Positions 8,276-13,658 of a stretch of DNA of 13,658 nt are shown here, piece after piece. The DNA is taken from NCBI GenBank assembly GCA_000961805.1, contig LADV01000268.1, positions 1 through 13,658 on the forward strand. Direction: 5' to 3'. A model generated the notes under the pieces. That model ran no database searches, was not told where the DNA came from, and saw nothing but the letters and a program-made list of their open reading frames with translations. The position numbers and the translations under genes were made by a program. Source of the stretch: Peptococcaceae bacterium BRH_c23. Its GTDB lineage: Bacteria; Bacillota_B; Desulfitobacteriia; Desulfitobacteriales; Desulfitobacteriaceae. Position 1 is the first letter of the stretch. Each line of letters begins with the position of its first letter.

Positions 8276-8805
8276 ACGTAATAACCAAAGATGATTTGCA
8301 GATCATGGGTGGCAATTTTTTAACTGAGAAGTGCCCCAAATTTCTGACCAACTTGCCAGAGGCTTTAGATTGGGCAATTTTCGAATACTCCAATGGATGT
8401 GAATTAATTAAATCAAGCGATCTCACAACCCCAAGCGATGCTTCTCTTGTAAAACTTGAACGCTTAGAAAGAGTTCGCTTTTTCGGTGCGGGTGGAGATC
8501 TTGATATCCGGCGCGACCAGAATACGTTATTTTGGCGTTTTGTCGGTCGAAAAAGTAACTTTCCTGCTGAATTTGCTTCGCTTGATTTCTGGCAGAGTGG
8601 TGGAATTGCTTCACTTGTCGTCCATGAAGAGACACTCTATTTGTGGGGTGAATGGAGAGGAAACAAATTTAAAGAGGCTAAAGTTGCAGCAGCGAACCTT
8701 AATTATCCCATTAGCGGGAAAAGAGCGATTATAAAAACGAATGTTTATTCATATTACGGTAGGCCTCAGTTTTCTTGGTACAGAAGTTTGGAGGGTTTAC
8801 AATGA
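8272..8805 (+). CDS. csx19: Csx19 (TIGR03984-type), type III-D specific subunit
   Basis: A small 177-residue protein found only with type III-D effectors, where it is a structural subunit. The family signature is in the C-terminal half: ETLYLWGEWR, then AKVAAANLNYPIS, then NVYSYYGRPQFSWYRSLEGL, which forms the conserved end of the family as I know it. The N-terminal half has EALDWAIFEYSNGCEL and the strand VRFFGAGGDLDIRR (about 65-78). No catalytic motif is visible. The gene has the strong site GGAGGGGG and overlaps both neighbours as ATGA, so it is translated in step with the RAMP proteins. I assigned it by pattern recall and by its place between two III-D RAMP genes, not by alignment. Confidence 0.78.
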   Translation: MNVITKDDLQIMGGNFLTEKCPKFLTNLPEALDWAIFEYSNGCELIKSSDLTTPSDASLVKLERLERVRFFGAGGDLDIRRDQNTLFWRFVGRKSNFPAEFASLDFWQSGGIASLVVHEETLYLWGEWRGNKFKEAKVAAANLNYPISGKRAIIKTNVYSYYGRPQFSWYRSLEGLQ

Positions 8806-11051
8806 TAGGGAGAATATCTGAGTACAATTCCAGTATGGGGTTCGGCAAGCTTGTTGCTGGTTCAGAGACATTCTATATTACGAGGCATACTTTTACTGGT
8901 CTGGGTATTGAGCCGCAAATAGGCATGGAGCTGGAAATAGATCTGAAAGGCATACAAGTCATAGTGAAAAAAGTTTTGGCTGCACCAAAGGTAGATAAGG
9001 GCCAGAAGCATAGTTCCCTTGTGCCTGATGCCCCCCCAACGAGATTTTATAATCCCTACAATTTTGTGAGGACTCTGTCTCCGCAAAAGAATACTTTTTT
9101 CGAAAAGGGTACCCCCAAGAAACATCAATGCTATGAGGGATTAACGGGCGAAATTGTCTGTCACCTCACAGTGGAAACCCCGCTATTTATCGGTAACGGA
9201 CAACCCGAAACTAATAATGGTCATCAAAGGTTCGATTTCTTTAGTATTAATCATAAGCCGGTCATTCCAGCCTCCAGCCTGAGAGGAATGGTCAGAAATA
9301 TTTTTGAGACAGTTACGGATTCTTGTTACAGTATTATCGATGATAAATACTTGTGGAGAAGAATGACGACGAGGCAAGATTCGAACGGGCTTCAAGCAGC
9401 TAGGGTCATTAAAGAGGGTCAAGAATATTTTTTACAAGTCTTTACCGTTCCAGAACTCCCTTCAGGTTATAATAGACAAGGCTCCATGCAACCAGCTGCT
9501 TGGATTCGGCGTTATCAGCCTCGCGGAATGGACTGGCACAAGGATAAAGTGGACTTTAAAGGCCTTAACCACGGAGAACCAGCCTGGGCAGTGATTAAAC
9601 CAGAGCAGCATCCTAAAAAACCGATTCGGTGCTGGCGGGTCGTCGAGCTTTACAAGATTACGGCTGAAACTGAAGCGCGCAAGGCTTTGGAAGAGAAATA
9701 TAAAGGCAAAGGATACAAGTTGGCCGAGGGTTATATAAATGTGACGGGAAAGAACATTAAAAACAAGCATGATGAGCGTTTCTATTTCGGTCAAATAGAA
9801 ACTAAACCGTTGCCGCCTCAAATTAGACAAAGATATGAAGAGATGGTGAAACAATACAAGAAGTTAAATGCCGAGGATATCGACAGTACGAAGAAACAAA
9901 TTAAAGACAGGGGTATAGATGACTACGGGCTGGTCAACTTACATGATCCAGATATTAGCAAATTCATGCTCGAAGATAGTAACCAATTAAAAGAGGGAGA
10001 TTTGGTTTATTGTAAGCTTGAGGAGGATAGGGTAAGACATGTAGTGCCGGTATACTTGAGTCGCACTAAGTATCCTAGTAAACCCATTGATCTGCTCAAC
10101 GCGCGAAATTTTCCCTGTAATTCGTTCGAGTCATTGTGTCCTGCCTGTCGTGTTTTCGGGTGGGTAAAGGGCAATACTCATGACGACAGTCAACAGACCG
10201 ATGCCCAAACTGAGGAGAAACATCCTGTCGCTTATGCGGGGAATGTATTTTTTGATAATGCTCACTTAGTCGGTACCGAGCCAAATATAATGGAGGAAAT
10301 CGTTTTAGAAGAGCTATCGAGTCCTAAGCCCACCACAACCTTTTTCTACCTCAAGAAAAAAGCTGAGCCAAATATGGCAAATTTCATTCCGAAGGAACAG
10401 GGATACAAGAAGGCTGAACATACTTTAAGGGGGAGAAAGTACTATCGGCACCATCCTGAGGCTAAGAAAGCTGATTATCTTAAAAAAGCTGATGTCCCGA
10501 AAAGGAAGAGGACAATTAGAGGAGCCTTAAAGAGTGGGAACGTTTTCGAGTTTACGGTTCGGTTCTCTAACCTTTCAGAAGAGGAGCTTGGTGCCCTCCT
10601 TTGGAGTTTACAACTGGAGAAAGAGATGTTTCACCGCTTAGGGTACGGCAAGCCTTTGGGAATGGGCAGCGTAAAGATCAAGGTTAAGGCCATGATGCGC
10701 TATGATTTCAAAAAGCGGTATGGAAGTATTAAGGATAAAGGGGTAGTTGATGAAACCAATTCGATTCAACATTATCTCGACATTTTTCAAAACCTATACA
10801 ATGACGGCCTAGCCAACGCAGAACCGTTTATTGATCTTAAAGCAATTTTGTCGAGCCCTGCGAACAAATACCCCATTCATTATCCACGAAAAAGCAGCAA
10901 TGCTGAAGGAAAATCATACGAATGGTTTATGGATGCTGCTAACTATGGAAAAGATTATGTGGCTTTACCGATGGCCAGCGATGACAAGGGTTTACCCTAT
11001 GATATCCCGCTTCCTGATAGATTTTCAAACAACAATAGAAACCAGCGATAA
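8802..11051 (+). CDS. Insertion-type RAMP protein (TIGR03986-like Cas7) with cold-shock/OB-like N-terminus
   Basis: The 749-residue product holds one Cas7 fold split by a long insertion. Its first half has VETPLFIGNG (124-133) and PVIPASSLRGMVRNIFE (153-169). The second half has LCPACRVFGW (445-454), a zinc knuckle, and the loop RLGYGKPLGMGSVKIKV (612-628). About 270 residues, rich in charged and aromatic positions, lie between. This layout fits the TIGR03986 family and the Cas7-insertion subunit of III-Dv. Ahead of the RAMP core, residues 2-58 read GRISEYNSSMGFGKL, then a beta-rich run ending GMELEIDLKGIQVIVKKV, a cold-shock-domain pattern expected to bind single-stranded RNA or DNA. No clear catalytic aspartate aligns. 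The start ATG at 8802 follows GGAGGG and overlaps the csx19 stop. It is the last gene of the overlapping operon. Confidence 0.82.
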   Translation: MIGRISEYNSSMGFGKLVAGSETFYITRHTFTGLGIEPQIGMELEIDLKGIQVIVKKVLAAPKVDKGQKHSSLVPDAPPTRFYNPYNFVRTLSPQKNTFFEKGTPKKHQCYEGLTGEIVCHLTVETPLFIGNGQPETNNGHQRFDFFSINHKPVIPASSLRGMVRNIFETVTDSCYSIIDDKYLWRRMTTRQDSNGLQAARVIKEGQEYFLQVFTVPELPSGYNRQGSMQPAAWIRRYQPRGMDWHKDKVDFKGLNHGEPAWAVIKPEQHPKKPIRCWRVVELYKITAETEARKALEEKYKGKGYKLAEGYINVTGKNIKNKHDERFYFGQIETKPLPPQIRQRYEEMVKQYKKLNAEDIDSTKKQIKDRGIDDYGLVNLHDPDISKFMLEDSNQLKEGDLVYCKLEEDRVRHVVPVYLSRTKYPSKPIDLLNARNFPCNSFESLCPACRVFGWVKGNTHDDSQQTDAQTEEKHPVAYAGNVFFDNAHLVGTEPNIMEEIVLEELSSPKPTTTFFYLKKKAEPNMANFIPKEQGYKKAEHTLRGRKYYRHHPEAKKADYLKKADVPKRKRTIRGALKSGNVFEFTVRFSNLSEEELGALLWSLQLEKEMFHRLGYGKPLGMGSVKIKVKAMMRYDFKKRYGSIKDKGVVDETNSIQHYLDIFQNLYNDGLANAEPFIDLKAILSSPANKYPIHYPRKSSNAEGKSYEWFMDAANYGKDYVALPMASDDKGLPYDIPLPDRFSNNNRNQR

Positions 11052-11053
11052 GA

Positions 11054-11197
11054 GAAGGAAGTGCCGCATATTGTTCAAGGACTTACCGCAATATCGATTA
11101 TAAGGCCATTATCGGCGTTAATAGTCTTAATAAGATGTTGGGATACAAGGGAATTGAAATATTGACTCCAGAAAGCATGATTGGCGAGGAATTATGA
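11054..11197 (+). pseudogene. C-terminal remnant of a PIN-domain toxin
   Basis: A start-less frame ends at TGA 11195-11197 and reads RNIDYKAI followed by NSLNKMLGYKGIEILTP. This is the C-terminal pattern of PIN toxins, where a (T)RN..D(Y/F)KAI strand is followed by a short helix, GY..IEI.TP and the end of the protein. The catalytic N-terminal two-thirds are absent; the remnant abuts the end of the RAMP gene, suggesting a deletion or recombination that joined them. It differs from the PIN gene at 248-642. The stop overlaps the start of the small antitoxin-like frame that follows, so this was once a toxin-first pair. Confidence 0.6.
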
Positions 11198-11367
11198 TGT
11201 ATTAAGAGCCTTCGGTAGTAAGGGAAATAAATGAAATCCGTGAAAAGCATTATGAAGAAACAAAGGATCTCAGTTCGGAAGAACGTATTAGAAGGATAAA
11301 TGAAAGCGGCAAGGAAGCAATGAAGCTGATTGAAGAATTAAGGAAAGAGCATCATAAACTCAAGTAG
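11194..11367 (+). pseudogene. Small antitoxin-like gene with an early stop codon
   Basis: From ATG 11194, behind GCGAGGAA, the frame reads MMY, then TAA at 11203-11205, then continues open to TAG at 11365-11367. The open part, VVREINEIREKHYEETKDLS followed by SEERIRRINESGKEAM, is a charged helical peptide like the short antitoxins that accompany PIN toxins (the REIREKIYEET pattern). A change of one base in the stop (for example to AAA) would restore a 57-residue protein. No GTG, TTG or ATG start with a ribosome site lies soon after the stop. I call it a decayed antitoxin, matching its truncated partner. I do not know a named family for it. Confidence 0.55.
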
Positions 11368-11406
11368 CTCGGTTAGCCAGTCAAACGGTAACCGGGTTTT
11401 TCTTTT
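11368..11406 (+). terminator. Rho-independent terminator after the III-D operon
   Basis: CTCGGTTA (11368-11375) pairs with TAACCGGG (11389-11396), with one G-U pair, around a 13-base loop, followed at once by TTTTTCTTTT. It ends the transcript carrying the effector operon and the toxin-antitoxin remnant, implying that the second CARF-HEPN gene has its own promoter. Confidence 0.8.
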
Positions 11407-11799
11407 GTATTCGGGTCAGGAAAAGCCTCCGTAGTTATTCATTATCTTAATCTTAATATCAGTAGTGATTTTATAAATGATTTGGGAAGAATTTCGTGGA
11501 TATTTTGATAAATAAAGGGTTTCAAAACTTTTAAGAAGAATATTGTTTGTAATAATATCCATTGGCTTCAAAGCGTAATTTATCATGCGATGGAAGGGGA
11601 GATCGCAGACCAGGTCTAGATTGGACTTTTTGTTTGAGGTTGAACATCTTGGTGAAAAAGGTAATGGGGGAAAGAAACTTTGGTTTAGTAACCAATCGAA
11701 GGAAAATTTGGGACTAGCAAGTGAGGATAGGGGACTACCGATTAAAAGCAAATCTTACCTTCTTTTAGTCTTAAATTAAAATATTTTAGGGGGTGCGGA
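11407..11799. other. AT-rich gap with a possible RAMP-gene remnant
   Basis: No intact gene is seen in about 390 bases. Open frames on either strand lack ribosome sites and recognisable products. At 11622-11663 one plus-strand frame reads LDFLFEVEHLGEKG, close to IEFIFEVEHIGQPG in the Cas7 module of the 755-residue protein (residues 134-147); the DNA differences there fall mostly at third codon positions, as in diverged coding sequence. The stretch on either side does not resemble RAMP proteins. The promoter of the downstream CARF-HEPN gene should lie here; I find no convincing pair of boxes. Confidence 0.4.
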
Positions 11800-13128
11800 A
11801 TGAAAAAAGTACTGGTGATGACGGTAGGCTCAAGCATCGAACCCCTTATTTTTTCAATTACGCAACACAAGCCTGATTTTGTTTATTTTATTTGCTCCGA
11901 AGGTTCCAAAAATTGTGTTGATGGAGTAGGAACAGTCCTTACAGATAAGAGAAATAATCGATCATATCGGAGTGTGGTGGCTGAGCTTAACTTAAAAGCT
12001 GATCAGTACGCAATCGGCAGTATTGTCGATCAGGATGATTTTAATGACTGTTACATGGGAGCCAGGAAAACTTTGAATCTTTGTCAAAGCAATTTTCCAG
12101 AAGTAAGAGGATATATTGACTATACAGGTGGCACAAAAAGCATGTGTGCGGGGATCGTTGCGGCCATGCTGGATCATGGGGAGTTTGAAATCGGAATTGT
12201 TTCCGGGGAGAAAAATGATCTAATCGGGGTGACGCCGGGAACTGAAAGAATTAGACGGATGGACCTAAGTAACATTGAGTTTCAGCGCAAGCTTGCTAAT
12301 ATGGAAAAGCTTTTTCTCCAGTATGACTACGCAGCGGCATATCTTTTAGCGAATGAGCTGAGTTTTCTTCAGGTTGGAAGTGAACAGCAGGACGTAATCA
12401 CGTATTGGACAACGTCATGTAGGGGATTTAATAATTGGGATAGTTTTCAATATGAAATTGCTTTAACTCAGTTGAACATTCACGCTAAGAAGTTTCATAA
12501 GTCTATTAGGGTGTTAAAAGAGATCATTTCTGAAACAGAGCAATTTAAACGAGTAGATAAGCTGGGACAAGCGGCCGAAAAAGTTGGCTTTGCTTTGGTC
12601 TATGACTTAATTTATAATGCTCAGCGTCGCGCAATGCAACAACGATACGATGATGCTGTTTCAAGATTATATCGGGCTACGGAATTAGTTGGTCAGATCA
12701 CTTTGACGCATCATAGTCCACCATTATCATCAGGGAATCTCAATTGGCGTGCATTGCCAGATCATTTACAGACGATTTATGGTTTGAGTGTATTTGATTT
12801 ATCAAAAGAAGAAAATCTTAATACCGATGAAATGCAGAAAGGTAACTCGGGGACAGTTAATTTGGGATTAATGAAGACGATTGATCTACTGGAGAATTTA
12901 GATATCAAAGGATCTGGTGCTGTTTTTAGAGAATTCAAGAAAAAAATTCTTGCTCAGATAAAGCATAGAAACGGAAGTTTTTTGGCTCATGGCTCAGATC
13001 CTATTCAACGAGAGGAATTTAATTCGTTCAGCAAACTTGTATGGGATTATACTGTTGCCATAGAAAAGCAGTTTAATACGAAAACCAGCTGGTCAGAACT
13101 TTTTGCTCAGTTACCAAACCAACTGTAA
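11800..13128 (+). CDS. CARF-HEPN ribonuclease (TIGR02710-type), second copy
   Basis: A 442-residue sensor-ribonuclease of the TIGR02710 type. The CARF domain (1 to about 150) starts directly with KKVLVMTVGSSIEPLIFSI (2-20) and has the second pocket motif YIDYTGGTKSM (105-115). The central part is helical. The C-terminal HEPN domain carries KHRNGSFLAHG with R390 and H397, an R-x6-H motif like the RNRSILAHG of this family. The ATG at 11800 follows AGGGGGTG. It differs from the first CARF-HEPN protein (R-x4-H, N-terminal extension, little shared sequence outside the motifs), so the two are not a recent duplication and may answer to different oligoadenylate ring sizes; that is inference. A terminator separates it from the main operon, so it is probably regulated apart. 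Confidence 0.87.
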   Translation: MKKVLVMTVGSSIEPLIFSITQHKPDFVYFICSEGSKNCVDGVGTVLTDKRNNRSYRSVVAELNLKADQYAIGSIVDQDDFNDCYMGARKTLNLCQSNFPEVRGYIDYTGGTKSMCAGIVAAMLDHGEFEIGIVSGEKNDLIGVTPGTERIRRMDLSNIEFQRKLANMEKLFLQYDYAAAYLLANELSFLQVGSEQQDVITYWTTSCRGFNNWDSFQYEIALTQLNIHAKKFHKSIRVLKEIISETEQFKRVDKLGQAAEKVGFALVYDLIYNAQRRAMQQRYDDAVSRLYRATELVGQITLTHHSPPLSSGNLNWRALPDHLQTIYGLSVFDLSKEENLNTDEMQKGNSGTVNLGLMKTIDLLENLDIKGSGAVFREFKKKILAQIKHRNGSFLAHGSDPIQREEFNSFSKLVWDYTVAIEKQFNTKTSWSELFAQLPNQL

Positions 13129-13211
13129 TTGGTGAATTAAGCTGCTTTCTGAAAATAATTATTGTGTTTAAGGTTGTTTTTCAATTGACTTAATCCCAAG
13201 GGCATCCTTGA

Positions 13212-13334
13212 TTGACGCTTGAAGAAGCTGCGTGGATTAACCAAGCTAACTATGATATTGATACGGCAGAAGCGATGTTTCAATCCGGGAGGTATATCTA
13301 TACGATATTTATGATACATTTGGCTATTACGTAG
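13212..13334 (+). pseudogene. N-terminal fragment of a HEPN-domain protein
   Basis: From a TTG at 13212 a 40-codon frame reads MTLEEAAWINQ, ANYDIDTAEAMFQSGRY and IYTIFMIHLAI, then stops at TAG 13332-13334. This is the first two helices of the small HEPN proteins paired with MNT nucleotidyltransferases, where HLAIEKALKA would normally follow. The break falls right after HLAI and only a few bases before the first CRISPR repeat relic. No clear ribosome site precedes the TTG. The catalytic R-x-H part is lost, so it is a remnant rather than a working toxin. Confidence 0.65.
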
Positions 13335-13338
13335 CACG

Positions 13339-13431
13339 GTAGCCTGCCTATAAGGAATTGAAACCCAAAATAAGTCCACGCATAATGTGGGCTTTTTTCT
13401 ATGCCTGTAGCCTACCTACGAGGAATTGGAC
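13339..13431 (+). CRISPR. Degenerate two-repeat CRISPR relic
   Basis: Repeat 1 at 13339-13364 is GTAGCCTGCCTATAAGGAAT followed by TGAAAC. Repeat 2 at 13407-13431 is GTAGCCTACCTACGAGGAAT followed by TGGAC, so it has point changes and lacks one base of the handle. The period is 68 bases, which suits a repeat of about 30 and a spacer of about 38. The expected GTTT-like first bases are not conserved in either copy. Repeat 1 keeps the ATTGAAAC end that forms the 8-nt crRNA handle in type III and I-B systems, so transcription would be left to right. With only two worn repeats and a terminator between them, it is unlikely to supply crRNA. Confidence 0.65.
13373..13398 (+). terminator. Rho-independent terminator between the two CRISPR repeat relics
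   Basis: AGTCCAC (13373-13379) pairs with GTGGGCT (13387-13393), with one G-U pair, around a 7-base loop, and a T run ends at 13398. It can end transcription from the second CARF-HEPN gene or the HEPN remnant. Its place inside what would be the spacer is odd. Confidence 0.65.
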
Positions 13432-13505
13432 GCGGTTGCCTAGTTTGCAATAGCTGTGTGACGTGTAAAAGAAAAACAGGCAGAAAAAAGAGCAAAGTAA
13501 ATAGC

Positions 13506-13534
13506 GTGACGTAAACCCCATAAACTGGTACAAT
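13506..13534 (+). promoter_or_regulatory. Putative promoter of the right-edge gene
   Basis: GTGACG (13506-13511), 17 bases, then TACAAT (13529-13534) preceded by TGG, making an extended -10 (TGGTACAAT). It would give a leader of about 80 bases before the start at 13624. The -35 is weak; the extended -10 and exact spacing support it. Confidence 0.55.
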
Positions 13535-13623
13535 AAGGATATACGATAGGATGCCAAGTTAAGTGAAGTTACCAGAGGTTTAAATGATACAGCGTTAATG
13601 ATATAGGAAAGGAATGAAAAGTT

Positions 13624-13658
13624 TTGGCTATAAAAAAACTTATCCGCTTTGACTGGGC
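13624..13658 (+). CDS. Rpn-like PD-(D/E)XK nuclease/transposase, first codons only (cut by window edge)
   Basis: From TTG 13624 the frame reads M-AIKKLIRFDWA and runs off the window. The opening KKLIRFDWA is the start pattern of the Rpn/PD-(D/E)XK transposase-like nuclease family, usually continuing into a KLLR.K.NF motif beyond this edge. A ribosome site GGAAAGGA (13605-13612) lies about 11 bases upstream, and a stop (TGA, 13615-13617) closes the frame before it, so TTG is the only start. Eleven residues are thin evidence. These genes often sit in variable, repeat-rich islands. Confidence 0.5.
   Translation, partial: MAIKKLIRFDW

Noticed and set aside
8775..8801. TTG start for the insertion-type RAMP gene
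   Set aside because: The ATG at 8802 has GGAGGG at the right distance and an ATGA overlap with csx19, as at the other junctions.
11142..11161. Third CRISPR repeat copy (AAGGGAATTGAAAT)
   Set aside because: It codes for the GYKGIEI part of the PIN remnant and lacks the GTAGCCT half of the repeat; the match is chance.
11416..11751. 111-codon minus-strand frame in the AT-rich gap
   Set aside because: No ribosome site, no recognisable domain, and biased composition; treated as non-coding.
13118..13133. Inverted repeat ACCAA/TTGGT as a terminator of the second CARF-HEPN gene
   Set aside because: Only five pairs and no T run; the hairpin at 13373-13398 is far better.
13614..13652. Start of the right-edge gene at ATG 13614
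   Set aside because: That frame stops after 12 codons, while TTG at 13624 stays open and matches the family start.

Overview
The window carries most of a type III CRISPR-Cas locus of the III-D kind in what looks like a low-to-mid G+C Firmicute. Shine-Dalgarno sites are strong (GGAGG types), TTG starts occur, and the CRISPR repeat relics end in ATTGAAAC, a pattern common in Clostridia. A Desulfitobacterium/Desulfosporosinus-like host is my guess from style only; no taxonomic marker is present.

Layout. The left edge (1-189) is the C-terminus of Cas6. An inverted toxin-antitoxin module lies between Cas6 and the rest (248-902, minus strand): an intact AbrB/SpoVT-type antitoxin and a PIN-domain toxin gene broken by a one-base deletion. 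The main operon runs from 1270 to 11051 on the plus strand, every junction overlapping by 4-8 bases. It encodes a CARF-HEPN ribonuclease, a compact Cas10 without an HD domain but with GGDD, a 755-residue Cas7-Csx10(Cas5) fusion with a helical tail, a double Cas7 protein, Csx19, and a 749-residue RAMP protein with a large insertion and a cold-shock/OB-like N-terminus. After it come a decayed PIN toxin-antitoxin pair (11054-11367), a terminator and an AT-rich gap with a possible RAMP remnant. A second CARF-HEPN ribonuclease follows (11800-13128). The right end is a scrapyard: a HEPN-gene fragment, two degenerate CRISPR repeats 68 bp apart with a terminator between them, a promoter, and the first codons of an Rpn-like PD-(D/E)XK nuclease/transposase.

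How the genes should work together (family knowledge plus inference): Cas6 cuts precursor crRNA; the three RAMP fusions, Csx19 and Cas10 form an effector assembled mainly from multi-domain proteins, as in the cyanobacterial III-Dv complex. Target RNA would be cut at catalytic aspartates in the Cas7 domains. Cas10 would make cyclic oligoadenylate through its GGDD palm, and the two different CARF-HEPN proteins would respond by degrading RNA. Cas10 lacks HD, so single-stranded DNase activity is not expected. No cas1/cas2 and no functional CRISPR array are visible, so spacers must come from elsewhere.

Most notable points: the cold-shock-like domain on the insertion-type RAMP protein, two divergent CARF-HEPN effectors in one locus, and the cluster of broken toxin-antitoxin and HEPN genes around it.
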